From Pycnopodia helianthoides (lineage: Eukaryota > Echinodermata > Asteroidea > Forcipulatida > Asteriidae), in the NCBI GenBank assembly GCA_032158295.1, contig CM063252.1, positions 18,682,036-18,746,035 on the forward strand: a stretch of 64,000 nt of DNA, given 5' to 3'. Below, in pieces: positions 10,100-23,549 of this stretch. A program made the position numbers and the translations under genes. The notes beneath the pieces are model-generated. The model was not told the DNA's origin. It ran no database searches and saw only the letters and a list, made by a program, of their open reading frames with translations. Positions within the stretch are counted from its first letter, which is position 1. Each line of letters starts with the position of its first letter.

Positions 10100-13000
10100 G
10101 TAAGTGATAACTTTTAGGGCTTTCGCTTTTTGTTCACACATGAAAAGACAGAAAACAAGCCAACATTCATTTTTTTCCCTGTTTATAAAGTATACAGATG
10201 CATGTGTGCAAGTTAATTTTAGTGACTTTTAACCCAGGTGACCAATTGGCATGAAGAAACAAGTACGACGCCAACTTAATCCCAACTTCCGATAGCTTTC
10301 CTGCTTATATTTAAAAGTAAAGTCTTTATAAACTCAAGGGATGCATGACTGTCCACATTAGCTTCTTTGGACAGTTGACCAAACAGGAGACCACATCAGA
10401 GAAATTGTAAAGAGTTGAAAAGATGATTGCGTAATTCACTAGATAATCCACAGTGGACTGGAGGCCACTCTAAGCAAGTGCTGAAGTATGTATCAGAGCC
10501 TTTATTAACTGGAGCCTAAAGTTTTCCCATAGTCTACCACAGTTTTCTGTCCTGGCTGAACTTCAAAATACCAGGTTGTTTACTTGTTTCCTGTTCTTGT
10601 TTGCAAAATAACCAGTTGTATACATTATCGGTCTCTTTTGGACTTTAAGAGCAGCCTCTACTCTTTCAGCCTAGATACATCATACAGCAACAGTGCTCAC
10701 AGTGTATAGTAATTCTTGCATGTCATACCTCGGAAGCCTGATTTTATTATCCAACCTATTTTGTTGCCAACAAAACACTGCCCCCATAAATGAGACGTAC
10801 ATGGTTCCCTTAATCCACCTCTTTTTCAACTCCAGTTTGTTGCCAGTGGCAGTGTACAGGAACGGTCCATTAATTGAGGCCCATGCCTCCATTAACCAAC
10901 CTATTGTACCCTCAAAATGGGAAAGGATTTTCGGTTCATTGGTCTGAGTTCTGCATTGCCGCCATTGAGGGGGATGCCCAATAATGTTTTTACGCATACC
11001 AGTTATTTGGATTAAAAACAAACAAGCTTTACTTCATTCATCCACCTCCATAAAATAATGTAAATATTTGTTTGTAGGTAGAACAATATTTTCAAAGAAA
11101 CTTATTGTTTGACAAGCCATGAATTATGGTTTAAATTGTGAGGCAATGTATACTATAGAAGGCACTCTTAATAGCAGTAGCGCACACCCATGCACATCCT
11201 GTGTGGTAATTGTGTAGTTAATGAAGCCTCTGTATTGTTTGTACCCAAACTCACACAATTAAAATCTTCCAAACCCACTTGCCACTTGATTAGCTGCTTA
11301 TTGTTTGCACGAAGGAATATGTTTCCAATTATGACAGCCGTTTCTAAGCTACATGTACACGTACTGCACAAGTTGCAGACACTCTTCTGTTCAGTAGTGG
11401 AAAGAGTTCTAGGTTTGTTATGAATACTGTTGGTCGATGGAGATAAGAGAATGGAACTTTTTACAACTTATACAAGTAAATTTTTAAGTACATAGTTTGT
11501 ATGTGATCGTGAATCTTCTATTTTTAGGAGAAGGCTCATGTTTTCAGCAACATGGGTTAGAGTTCAGAAAGAGGAATTACAAATTATCAAACCAAGGGGA
11601 CGGGAAATTAACAAATTAGTCTGCATATATGCTGTGACCCTGTTTTTATAACAAATTCAAATTGATTCTTTTATAGCAAGAAAAACATGTTTTTGTGTTA
11701 AACGTTGGTTCAGAGTTTTTGGAACTTTTTGGTAAAGCTTCCATTTTTAAAAAGCCAGAAGTAAGCTTAAATGCCCCAAAATTAATTTGTTGCCTCGAAA
11801 TATAATGCACCACAAGATAATCTTTTGATTTATTTTCTTGGTGGGGGTTTGCTTTTTTGTTAGAAGAAATGTTATTTTTAAAGCGACATTCTGTAAGCAC
11901 GATGGATAGGTCGTTTTTATGGACGTCCTCATTTAAGCTGCTTTAAGCTGCTTTAAGATAATTTCAGTCTTCATTCACTTAATCTTATGATAAGAAAATA
12001 ATAATTGGTGCCAGTAGGAAGTCTCGGTCAACTTCAATTCTTTGAAAAACTCCAGGCAGAAACTTGATCCCTAGAATGTTTCTTGTTTAAAGCAGCAGGC
12101 TTCAGCAATTGGCTAGCCAAAATAAAATGTAGCATTGACTGGCTTGCTGGATCAGATAATTATTAGCTAAGTTTCAAAACCCTCTTGAATTGTTGGATAT
12201 AATGCTAGTTTTTGTACATGTACATTGTACATGTAAAACTATAACTGTTAACAGTTAAGGTGTTCACATTTGAGTGTTAACAGTTAGGGTAACACTTTGT
12301 GACCGATTTGGTTTTTTTCCCTTATTGCTGTCATGTTAATTTCAAGATGCAGCTTGAAATATTCCTTTGTGTTTAATAGGCCTATGTGTCTAAGTTTCTG
12401 TCAAAACCCCAGCTCCATGATGCAACTATTCAAAGAGTTACAAAAGCGGTGGATTACACACACATTGATACTGCTGTTTTCTCCAGAATTTAGACATATG
12501 AACTAATATATTAGTTCCAGGTTATTTCACTTTAAGCATTTTTGAATAGAGTTTCTAGCATCTGTTACTATTTTCGATATGCTGCTGGTACAGTCCCTTT
12601 AAAAATTCATTGCTTGGTCTTGTCATCACATGAGTGTTATGCACAACAAGGTTAAAAGTTCATGCCTAATTCATGCACAAACTGTGTGTAGTGTGTTCAT
12701 ACAGATCAAGGCTTTGTAAAGTACATGTTGGACAGCAGTACACATTTTAACACTCAAAACTACCGATGCAGCCGCGCTTATTTTACATAGAGCCGCTGAA
12801 TTACTGATCATTTTGTGCCTTGTTCTATGGCGGAAAGCTATAGATTTATCTTGCCAAGGGCGTGAAATCCCAGAACTAATAGTTTGGCAAGCATAGAGAA
12901 AGGCTTCAACCATGGAGGTAATGCTTCAAATTCAACCTTATTCAGTCTGTAATTTGTTAAGACACCAAAGTAATACGAAAAGTATTGAACATTGATTATG

Positions 13001-14249
13001 TGTTCAAGTACATATGTTGCATCATGGAGGAAGGAAAAGAAAATGCTCCAAGGAACACCACACATCATCATGTATGTATTTTATGGTGGTCTGAAACAAA
13101 TGCTTGGAAGTACTAGGTTACCAATGCAATTGAAACAAAATCTGAGGCCAGCTATTCTTCTTTCATTGGAATGAGTGCCTACTTTTGGTGGTGAACCCAC
13201 CTTTTGTACTCATCCTGGAAACTCATGCAGCTTCTGTATGAACAATTGATAGAAACAAACCCCAGTCATTTTTCCTTTAGAGAATTCTAACAATATCCAC
13301 TATTGAGATTGATTTTCTTTTTTTTAATGCCTGCCAATATATCTCATTTTCCACAAAAGCAGAACATGTTGCATTGCTATGCCATATTATGCCCCACATA
13401 ATAGCACACTGTAAATCTACTCTTTACCTGAATTGGTTATTATTTGTCCAATCCTCTTTACCTCTCCCTTGAGAGAGATTTAAAATACCCTTAGATTGTG
13501 CCCCAGCCTCCAAGGATTTCTCCCAACAACCTAGCAGGATTTCTTTTGTCGTACCCAACTCTTTGCTTTGAGTTAAGTACAGACAAAGGACTCTCAAAAG
13601 TAGAGAAAGAGTTAATTTATTGTTGGTGTTTTCTTTTCTCCACTTCACACAAAAAAAAAGGTTTCGGGCAAAGGGGGAAAATTATCCTTAAGTAAGTCTG
13701 GCTTGGTGGAAGAATGAATGGGGAGAAAGTTGTCTGCACGTTAGAAAAACAACCTGATGTGTGTCCCTGTTGTACTGGGAGTAGCCTTTTACAGTATGAC
13801 TGGACATTGGTATTCAGAGCGTGAGGTGGACCAATTGTAGAAGAACTATTAGCGGACTGTTTCATTTCATGCAATAAATGGAAACTGACTTCATTGTCTG
13901 GGGCCTGGAATCCTTTTATTGACTGTAGCCTTGAAGTGGCCCTCGCTCTGGTAAGGCTACATGCAATCAACTATTTTCTAAACTGTTACCACCTACACCA
14001 ACAGTGTCCCCCTGGATGAGTTTGAGATGTTTGCTTGGTGGGAATTTTTTTTATTTTAATGATTGTAGTTTGTCTGCAAACTATCATAAGTTGGTAAATT
14101 GAAACGAGCAGGTTCATACAATGTTCATTGTACACACTTGTGCAGTTAGTTAGTTTAAGTTTGAATAACACTTTAAGTGCTGCTAGTGATGGCTTATTGT
14201 TGTGTACATCATGTAGACAGACTTGTCAAAGCAGATGACTGTGCTCTGG
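10100..14249. other. Intronic stretch without recognised gene or long repeat
   Basis: AT-rich. Small features only: AAGCTGCTTT tandem near 11936-11957; a palindrome-rich patch at 12207-12290 with two TACATGTA words and two copies of a GTTAACAGTTA word. Open frames of 60-117 codons show no domain. Confidence 0.5.
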
Positions 14250-14345
14250 GCCCAATTTCATAGAGCTGCTCTAAGTAAAAAATATTACTTAAACATTTTC
14301 TACTGAGCAAAAATAAGCAGGATACCAGTCACCATATACCAGAAA
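14250..14345 (+). repeat. GCCCAA foldback, left half only
   Basis: Starts GCCCAATTTCATAGAGCTGC and continues with the family words AAATAAGCAGGATACCAGTCAC. The right arm is absent, so this is a truncated copy. Confidence 0.7.
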
Positions 14346-15506
14346 CCATTTTACTCTTTATATCAAACTATTCTGTCGCAAACCTAGGACCACCTCACAA
14401 ATTGAGGACTAACTTCTATGAAATGAAAAGTTCCTCAGATTGTCTGGTTAAATGTTAAATACCCCCAAACCATCCCAAAATTTAATCCAAAGCAAAGCAA
14501 GCTAGACCTTGTGAAGGTGGCCTTTCTTCAAGCAGTACAAATTAGCATTTAAATCTCTGCACTTTAGCCAGATAATTTAATAAGGTAATTTTCACAGTAA
14601 TAGAAGACCATTCCCAGATGAAGCAAGATAACATTATAAACCATACCCAAATGGGCCTTCTGTTGTGTACAATATACTAACTGGACAAGCATACTGTATA
14701 TTGAAGCATTCAATTAATGAAGTACCCTTTAAGACAAATTAAAGAATCCTCAGTCCCCACGACAATTCATGTTGAGGACTTGAGTACATAATCTCTAGTG
14801 TTTACATTTAATACATTGGATGGTCCTCTTGTCGTCAAGTCGCTGCGTACAGCACTGCTGTTTTGCTAATCTGAGCCTGCTAGCCATCTGCAGCATCTTT
14901 CTATTCAAGTGGTAGCCTTGACCTTAACCCCTCAGGGCCCTCCTATGATGTTATGCTATTACTGCTCCGCACCCCTGGGGAAAAACATCTCAAAACTCCA
15001 TCTTAGTTGGCCCTTGAGTGCTCCTCCATGGTTATTAATGCCAAATGGAGTAACTCCCCATCTTACCAAAAGACTTGCTATCCACACATTTTCTAGCAAT
15101 GTTATTTCGGTTCTGTTTCTTCTAATAAAATCCCTGAGGCGCTGTTGGATATTAAATGCAGTATGTGTAGCAAATCCCCAGGCAAGGCAGCTTGTCCTGC
15201 AGCTACTACATGTTTAATAAAGAAAGATTCTTAGTTGCCAATCAATGACATTATACACCAATGGGAACTGCTCCAACAGATCCCATACTATCAAGGCGTC
15301 AGATCTCACACATCACTGCTTCCAAAACAATCTCCCATCTCTAGCAAAACGTTTAGGTTGTAGCCTGGCAGTACTGTATTGTAGTTGTTTTGGGGCATTA
15401 TCTCGTACATTGCTTTGGTTTTTTGATGATTTAAAATATGGAGGACATTATTGGAGCATTCTGGTTTGTTTAATGAGAACATTATGAAACAAATAAAATT
15501 TAGGAT

Positions 15507-15934
15507 ATGACAGGAAACAAAACACAATAAAGTGTACCACTTTGCATCCATCATGTTAGCAGTTTTTCCAAAGGTTGTAATTTTTGTTAAGGTACCTGTG
15601 AAGCCCCCCAAAAGTGTTCCAACATGTGAATGGACATGCAGGCTTATACTGAAAATAATTTGAGTTAATTCATTTTATGTTTAAAAAAAAAAAAAAAAAT
15701 TACCCCCAAGTATCCATCAAAATATCCATCATTTTTTGAACGAAATTTGAGAGTAATTAGAAAATTAGCAATACTAATCAACTTGGGTTACTTTCAGTAT
15801 AAGCCTGCGTGTCCATCCACATGTTGAAACACTTTTGGGTGGTTTCAGAAATTAAAAATTGCAATCATTTGAAAAGCTGTTAACAGTAACATGACAGTAG
15901 ATAAGTGGTACACTTTATAGTGTTTTCCTGTCAT
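15507..15934. repeat. Long inverted-repeat (foldback) element, about 428 bp
   Basis: The left arm begins ATGACAGGAAACAAAACAC and the right arm ends GTGTTTTCCTGTCAT. Both arms then share, in reverse complement, AAAGTGTACCACTT, a TTAACAG/CTGTTAACA region, CCCAAAAGTG, CAACATGTG and GCAGGCTTATACTGAAA. The arms are about 170 bp; the loop holds a run of about 17 A near 15680. No convincing flanking duplication was seen. A deletion-bearing MITE or a simple inverted duplication are both possible. Confidence 0.8.
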
Positions 15935-17473
15935 GGCCATGCTTCTTTGGATCTAGTTTCCACAAACAAGGGTAGAGATTGTGGCTGGTAATGTTATATG
16001 GGTTCCTCACTATGTAAGTCATCTTTTTACCCAAGAGAGGGAGCAGAAGCTGTGGCTATAATGGGAGTGTTTGTTTGGATTGGGAGGAAGGTGTACATGT
16101 ATTGATGTATAATGCAATGTGGCTACTTCACAATGCAAGTCATCAAGAGTAGCTGGAATGGGTGTGTCGTGAAGAGGGTGTAGCTGTACTTTAATAATAG
16201 TACTGATGCAATGCACTCAATATAAAAACTCAATATGATCCAGCTTCATTGGAGAGAAAAGTTTTACGTCATTGGTATTGTGAAAAATTGCTGTGAATTT
16301 GAGACCCACTATAGTGCTTAGTACAATTTATATGTACCCATAGCATGACAGAAAGACATCATTGCACTTTTTGTCTTGATGGATTGATTTCTCGTAGATG
16401 TTTATCACCCAAGGACAGGTAGTACAATATCTTCAAGGGATTTGGTGGCGTGCAAAACACTCCCCTATGATCTCTCCATTTAAATGATGCATTTACACCG
16501 GGTGTCTGAGACGATTAGCACTGATCATATCTTGCTAATTACACACATATTGTACCAAGGACCTTTTTGTCCACTTCCTTGAATGGCACAGCCCATTTGT
16601 CATGATCTAAACCGAGCAAACTGCATATCACAATCTGGTAGAAATTGCAAGCAAATCTCATCATTTCTTAAATTAGGTCATTATTTTTCAAAGTACAGTC
16701 CATTAAGCTAGCAAAGGACTGAATTTTCACTGCTGCTGACCCTTTTTGCACTTTTATAAAGGTGTCTTATTTCACAAATTGATAAGTGATTTTTTTTAAT
16801 TCTGACCTTTTTTTTCAATTTTGACTTTGAACACCTTAGCATACATGTACAATGAAGCATTAAGCATTGTGTAAAAAAGAGCTTCATAAAATGTAATGAT
16901 CTGGCATACACACTGCTCTGAAATAATGCAGTGAGTAAGTTTCTTCCACTTACCCACATTTAGTTTTGTGGGGTCTTTGCAAATAACCATCATTGTTTGG
17001 AGCAGGGAGGTTGGAGTGACTTCCCATCCCTCCAAGCAAGCTGTGCAATGATATCTCCACAGACTCCACTAGAATCACAGCCACCCGGAACCTGACCCAC
17101 TCTAGACCTCTTAATATCAATATTATCATTATCATCAAGGCAGTTTAGTGGTGGAAAAAACTTGGGCAGAATGGAAAGTAGGTCATGCTTTAGAATGCCA
17201 AATTTGATTTATTGTTGATAATCGCAAAAAGTGGGTCAGGTGGTAATGGGATAACTAATGGAAAAGAGGAGAAAAGTAAAGTAACTATTGGTATACTTGT
17301 GCAAATTTACTTATAAAGATAGCAGATATATATATGTCTCATGTGTAATAAGTACTGATTTTAAACCTAGCCTATGTACATGTCCATATTTCATGAAGGT
17401 TTTAAAACTTAAACCTTGTTTTAATGTTTGAAAAGGGGCTTTTTAAGCGAAAAACACTTATAACAAACAACAT

Positions 17474-17676
17474 TTAAAGGGGCACTATCGTCATAATCAA
17501 TGCAGGCCTGTGGCTGTACATGGAATTATAAACTCTCACCCAGGTTCTGCATGCGCGCGGCGGCGCACCCTCCATAGATATGATATGGGGGAGGGTGCTT
17601 GCGTGTAGTAACTGGATGAGAGTTCATTATTCCATGTACAGCCACAGGCCTGCTTTGGAGGCAACAGCCCCTTTAA
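17474..17676. repeat. TTAA-flanked palindromic MITE, family B
   Basis: TTAA at 17474-17477 and 17673-17676 bracket ends AAGGGGCACT... and ...AACAGCCCCTT. Inner arms match as inverted repeats: GCAGGCCTGTGGCTGTACAT and ATGTACAGCCACAGGCCTGC, then GAACTCTCATCCAG against AACTCTCACCCAG. The GC-rich centre has GCATGCGCGCGGCGGCGCAC. About 200 bp, non-coding. Confidence 0.85.
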
Positions 17677-17719
17677 CAAAATGTTATCATGAAATTCTAT
17701 CTGAGTTGGTAGTTGGATA

Positions 17720-17811
17720 CAATTTAATGGTAAACTTTTGATAAAAACACTTGAAAATTACATGTATGGAAAATTTTCAAGTGGTATGATCAAAAGTTTA
17801 CCATTAAATTG
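17720..17811. repeat. Perfect-arm hairpin
   Basis: A 23-base left arm (17720-17742, starting CAATTTAATGG) has a perfect inverted match at 17789-17811. A second inner pair, CACTTGAAAATT / AAATTTTCAAGTG, extends the stem with a small loop around ACATGTAT. It lies only 43 bp right of the TTAA element at 17474-17676. It could be a separate small foldback element. Confidence 0.8.
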
Positions 17812-19107
17812 CATTGAACAAAACGATTGGGGTCTTTCTCATTTGAAAATTCTTCACACGTTAATCAAATCTATTATCTTCCTTCATGATCGAATGAGCA
17901 CCTTTTTTAGTCTACATCAATTCACACTTTTCTGGTATGATATAGCTTAAAATTGTACTCCTTTCCCCAAACTTTTGACTTTGGTGTTACATGCATTGGA
18001 AGGATATGATGTGTTTGCTATTGTGGGGCATGTCGAGGCATGCAAATTTGACACGTCATCCAGCCTCCCACCTTCATTTTGTTTTTAGATATCCGCATAT
18101 CGTTGAATCATTGAAATTGTACAAGTGAACTTGGAATGTTGCAACACTAACCAGCTGTTGCCATATTAAAAATAAAATGCGACAATGATTAAGAAAACAA
18201 TCAAACTATTATCACGTTGGTGCTTGACACTGTCAACTTGATTATCAAAGTACTGACAACTGTTGAGTATTTCATGAGTGCGTTATAAACTAATTGTACC
18301 TTTTCCTATGTTATCAATGTTTGTATGCATGCATTGCCAGTTGATATATTCTGCATACTAAACTTACACAACAGCTGACAAAATTCTCAGTGAGCTAAAA
18401 AAAGATCCATAGAGTACATGCAACTCATTCCAACGTTACAGAATAGCTACACATCTCCCGTTGTTTCTAGAACTTGTAAAATGTCTCAATAGATCTTGTA
18501 TACTGAAACAACCATTTTTCAGAGTAGTGAGGTTTGCAGGGGCCATTTTCATAGTACCTCTGAGCAGACATTTTCTGCATGCAGAGTGACCCTTAGCACG
18601 GTTTCTTTTCAGAACTGATGCTTTTTGTAAGCACAGCAAAAGGCGCACCAAGCCTTGGCTTAAGCTTTTTGTAAAGTTGCCCATGAGGCTATTTAACTGT
18701 TTCTTTTACTAGTCCCTAGGAGTTTTAGTAGCCCAGATTTTAAACATGTATCTGTCTGATGTATTAGTGGTAGCGATCACAACCTGGTCAAAAAAAGTTA
18801 CATTCACACACTCAAAAACACACAAGCACATTTAAAAAATGTGTTATTCACATCTGAAAAGGTAGAAATATGAGGCTTATAAACAAGTAGGTTGCACAGT
18901 TTTTAGTAGTCCACATGGCAAATTGAGAAGTGGTGTTTACTAGCTCCTTACAATTTTTACTAGACAATGTACGCTGGGTTAATGTTAAGGGTGAGCCCAG
19001 CCAGTGGGTCTTGTAAGCAGATGAATGATGCAACAATTTAAATCAATTGTTAAATGCACACACTTGCAAAGAAATTTTTGTGATCATCATAATAATAAAA
19101 ACATAAT

Positions 19108-19245
19108 GGGCCTCACACACTATTCTGCTATAGTTAGCTCACAAAAATGTGCTTACTGGTTAGCAGCTATATACAAAATTGGCCCCAGGTTCCTTTAAAG
19201 GCAAAGTATACCTTTAGTTTTTTGAACTGTTTGATTGTTTTAATC
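19108..19245. repeat. GCCC foldback remnant abutting a TTAA element end (family C)
   Basis: Positions 19108-19186 show a decayed foldback right half (TTAGCTCACAAAAATGTGCTTAC ... AAATTGGCCCC). From 19195 a TTAA is followed by AGGCAAAGTATACCTTTAG and CTGTTTGATTGTTTTAATCC. This is the reverse complement of the right end of the family C element at 39334-39699. I could not find the other end. Confidence 0.5.
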
Positions 19246-20365
19246 CCATATAATGTAGACGTATACTATAAAATCAACCTGTGGGGACGTCACTAAAAAC
19301 ATTTAGTCCAAACAATGATAGAGAAAAGACAAGTCCTCGATTAACGGGTTGTCGACAATTATGTGTGGGTATGTTTGTGTGTGTGAAAATACTGTGGTTT
19401 GTTGATTTATTTATCTCAATTCGACGGATGTACATATATGCAAAATTCATGACTTTTGTTAAAGTGAACACTGTTTTTATATACTTTGTGCGGATGATTT
19501 ATTTTCATGTCTGGGTTGCAGTGAAAACCTTGAGAAGTACTTGGTCAGATTACAAGAGAATCACACTATCTCTACATGCTTGCTGTTCATACTAATACAG
19601 GCCTACTGTATGAACTTGAACTGCTTTGTGATTTGATAGTCTTAAGATCCATAGGAAATCCTGTTTTCTTGGCTTACCAGTGAGTACTGTACACATGATC
19701 AATGTGATGAGAAAACAAAAAAACAGTTGGGATGTTTTTATAGTCTGATCAATTTTTGTAATGATTGCTCATTACCAGATGTAAACAAATAAACAAACAA
19801 ACAAGGATATCTTGTTTACTTTCTAAACAGTATAACCAGTAGTGTTCAATCCATTTTATTTTTGAATAGTTTGACTTTTATCTGGTTTGTTTTCTCAGAG
19901 CGAGGAAACTTCTGACATGTAGGCCTATTCCAACTTTCAAACTAAAAAATCAAACAGTTGTCACATTATTTTTTCTAAAGAAAAATATTCAGTTAAATCT
20001 TTAGGATGTTATGTCGAACAAAAGTTGAGTTTCTCTTCCTTGACTAATAAAAAAAATGGTTGAAAGTTAAATGTACTTTCCCAGGCTAAAAGGGAAAAAT
20101 GTGAAACTAGTTCCGTTCAAGGGGAGTGCCAGCTTCCAATTTCCCAATTCAACTGCAAAAAGTATTCAACTGTTTTTTCCAGATGTGTTTCCTCGACAAC
20201 TGACTTGATCTGCTGAAATTGCGGTGTACAATTCAGGAAATGTGGTTGGAAACGTCCTTAAAAGAGTGAACGCTTTAGCCTTTTGCGATCTGTAACAGTA
20301 AGATAGAATGACACTGATATGACATTAATACACTTATCAGTTATCCTATACCACTCGGAGACTGG

Positions 20366-20550
20366 GCCCTAACTTCATAATTAGAGCTGCTTAAGCAGAC
20401 CACTTTTGCTTAGCAAAAATTAGCAGGATACCAGTCAGAAATGTTGCATGTGACATGGTATTTTGGCTGGTAACCTTATTCTGGTGGGTGCAATTTTGTT
20501 GTGCTTAGGTACTTTTTGTGCTTTTTAAAAGCAGCTCTATGAAATTGAGC
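20366..20550 (+). repeat. GCCCAA foldback element, complete
   Basis: The left arm starts GCCCTAACTTCATAATTAGA and the right arm ends CAGCTCTATGAAATTGAGC. The core contains AGCAGGATACCAGTCAGAAA, GCATGTGACATGGTATTTTG and GCTGGTAACCTTATTCTGG. The flanks (ACTGG / CCAGC) do not match, so any target duplication has decayed. Confidence 0.8.
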
Positions 20551-22060
20551 CCAGCTGATGTTAGGAATTGAATCAGGTTCATAGTGGACAAGTGTTGGGA
20601 TTTTGTTTTTTGCAAATTTCTCAATGGAGAGTTTAGCTTTAGTGTCATTTGGCCTGCTTTAAATATGTAGGAAATTGATTTCCTGCTGTTATTTTGCGGT
20701 CGAATATGAAATCTACAAATTTCTGAATGTTTATCCGCACACGTAGCTTAAGCTTTCACAAGTTTTACTTCCATATCTAGCAAAATAATAGCTGCTATGA
20801 CACGATTTGGAAATTTGTATGAGATTTGTTTTAGAAAATGCAAAATGGTATCTTTCAGCTGTACACAGTTAGCTTCTTATGGGAAAACCATGTTTCTGAG
20901 TTAAATGCTGGTTGATAACGCCAGTGTTAAAACATGTACTTTAAAATCTCATGGTCATACTTTCTTCACATAATCTACATTCCAATACGTATGTATGCAA
21001 AAGAACTAGCACAATTCTTTCACTAGATGCTTGGTTAGGCTTTTACATAACCCAACACAAGCACAGGCAGTGACTTTTTGAAGGGCCCTCCATCAAAAAA
21101 ACCCTCTCTTACAAGAGCCCAGTGAGTGCCACTCTTCACTTATTTACTATTGGGGAAACTTATCATGACAAAAGCTCTTCCCCTGGGTGATAGGAGTTAC
21201 ATAAGTTCTCCCTTTTGTTAACTTGAATACTGTACTATTGTTGGCTGTGATTGAGTTTGTTCGTTCGTAGAAATGCTAGAATGGTGCAGTTTAATAAATG
21301 CACATATAACTGACACTAATGCTGCTCTGTAGGGTTAGGTTTTTAAAAAGAAATTGGATGTAGGAGTAAAATAATACTGGCCTTTCGTATGTGACATGTT
21401 AAATCCCTCACAAAATGTTAAGAAACTACTGCCATGGATTGCTGCATTGTGCATTTTGTGTGCGGTCTGTTTGCGCTGCTTCGTAGAGCAGAGATGCACT
21501 GGTCGTACATCTACGCCTAAAACCCATTTAGGCGCAGTTGCAATGTGATGAGGAAACCATTTTTGGCCTACATGTTACTTCTATTAACTAAGAGAAAGAA
21601 CATAAAAGTAGAGTCATTACACTTCAAGAGCATTACAACAGATCCTTGAATGTCTTAAAATGTCATCGTATAGCTGATCTTATCTCAAAGTGTCGCCAAG
21701 GCTATCCGTCCGCGCCTCAAGACTAAATTCGGTGGGAACGTACACATACGCAAATGCCTTCATCGGTAAAGCATCTGGGAGGGCCTTTTGCTGGCTGTGC
21801 AATTTGCCTTCGCCTAAGCAGGAAACTAGGGCCAGCTTGGTGACAAAAAACAGGTGTTAGAGTGAAATTCGATAGGGATTCCATGTCCAAAACAAACGGG
21901 GGAGACATTTACAGCTTGTTGGTATGCGTTTGGTTTGTTGGGTATCATACTTGTGGCTCCACAAATTAACAAAGTTCTGAAGTGCGAAGGCTGTAAAGAT
22001 TTAAGCAGCCCCAAGAAAAAAGCACTTGGCATTTGGAAATGTTTGCCAGATATGACCAGG

Positions 22061-22165
22061 GCCCAATTTCATAGAGCTGCTTATGCAGAAAGTATTGCTT
22101 AATAATTGTCTGCTAAGCAGAAATGAACAGGATACCAGTCACCAATTGTACATTTATAGCACAGC
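22061..22165 (+). repeat. GCCCAA foldback, left half only
   Basis: GCCCAATTTCATAGAGCTGC, then TCTGCTAAGCAGAAATGA and CAGGATACCAGTCACCAATT. The right arm is lost after about 22165. Confidence 0.75.
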
Positions 22166-22379
22166 AAAAATGGCTTTGAAGGCAAAGTTCATGAAGTTGC
22201 GGCTGTGAAGCTCATCTTACTATCTCATATTACCCATTTATTGTGAAACCATTTTTGTTTTAATGCCGAGTTTGATCCTTCCTGCTGTAATTGTTCAAGG
22301 TCAGAAGCTGTTTAGACTATTGTTAAATCTATTACAAAAATAGTGTTCTAGAGTTTACACAAATTTCCTTTTCCAGAGT

Positions 22380-22480
22380 CCCCCCCCCCCCCCGCCCGTT
22401 AGCTTGATTTCCTAAGTTGTAATTGTAGCATTTTTCTTTCACTTTTTGCATGTCTTACTACAAATTGTGTGTGTGTGTGT
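22380..22480. repeat. Poly-C run and (GT)n
   Basis: C-run at 22380-22393 and (GT)7 at 22467-22480. Simple repeats; the C-run length may be unreliable in an assembly. Confidence 0.9.
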
Positions 22481-22639
22481 TCAATGGTAGAATCAAAACA
22501 CCTTGTCACCTAGATATACAAAATGTATTCAGTAAGTACTGTGCTTTGTAGGCCTACAGGTTTCTTGTACAAATAAGTTTTAATAGATGTAAGTTTTGCA
22601 TTGAGGATGCAAAATTATTATTTATTATTATTAATATAT

Positions 22640-22860
22640 CGTTGCGGTACACGCTGCTAAAGGTTTTGGACTGGGACTGGCTCTAGCCATCGGGCTATAC
22701 AATGTAGCTTGATGGTCCTGTGGCAAGACATCTGCTCTTGCATGGCAAAGGTTGAGGGTTCGAATCACACCCAAGTGATATGCCAGTGAATTTTTTTCAC
22801 AGGACTCAGGAAAGAACTGTCAGTGCCTGATATACATTGGTGTAAAGACAAAAACCAAAT
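22640..22860 (+). mobile_element. tRNA-derived SINE, type 2
   Basis: It shares with 62790-63000 a leader (GTACACGCTGCTAA / GTACCCGCTGCTAA), an A-box-like TGGTC...GGCAAGACATCTGCTCT, and a B box GAGGGTTCGAATCACACCC. It also shares a tail with ATACATTGGTGTAAAG. The B box is close to the consensus GGTTCGANTCC. The arms do not fold to a clean cloverleaf, so this is a SINE and not a tRNA gene. Confidence 0.65.
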
Positions 22861-23424
22861 GATACAAATGAGGTGGTTTAAAATTAATGCATGTGTTAGC
22901 TTTGAAAGGTCAAAGGAAAATAATATTTTCAGTCGTACTACTTTTAGTGAAAAGATTCACAGAAAGTTTCAAGTGCTGTTATATGTTTCCAGGTCATTTT
23001 CAGCAGATCAGTGGCCAAAGCGTTGTAAGTTTAATTGAATATAATGCTATATAAATTTGCATACCTCATAGTGAAATTGAATGACAGGTTTAACTGGGGA
23101 GGAAAATCGCTTTAATACAAATGCATGATAGTAAAATACATGTAAGCTGCTCCCCTGCCGAAAATGGGCAAGAAAACCTATATTTAAAACTGTGCAAACA
23201 ATTCCTCACAAGTATTAATGAACTGCAAAAGATTTAGAGATATTTATAGTATTTGTCCTGCACTATACATTACATGTTTACACATGTTATTGTAATTACA
23301 ATTATAGGAAGGCGTCATACCAGCGTTTTCAGTAATTTTAGTCAAGCATTACGACATTATTTGTACACTAATGAAACTTTAAAAGCCGCCTGATCATCGG
23401 GATCTACTACACACATTAGTTTAC

Positions 23425-23549
23425 CAGGCAAAAACATTTCAGGTCCATTGATGGAAAAATAGGATCTGGTTGTCCAATTTTCCTGGGATTCAAATGATAA
23501 AACACAAGAGAATTCAACCCCAAACCTGCTGCCGATGGATTTAAGCATA
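23425..23549 (-). other. Candidate antisense exon or coding fossil, unrecognised
   Basis: On the minus strand a good acceptor (AACACATTTACAG) precedes an open stretch, and a donor CTG|GTAAAC follows. Between them one frame reads smoothly, including GVEFSCVLSFESQENWTTRS and FSINGPEMFLPG. The frame stays open past the donor to a stop near 23357. The composition looks protein-like, but I do not recognise the family. It could be an exon of an unknown antisense gene, a processed fragment, or chance. Confidence 0.22.

Noticed and set aside
13617..13970. 117-codon open frame on the minus strand
   Set aside because: No recognisable domain and no splice logic; crosses simple A-rich sequence.
17590..17600. 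TTGCGTG XRE-like core in the family B MITE
   Set aside because: It lies in a mobile palindrome far inside the intron, and a single 7-base match is likely by chance.
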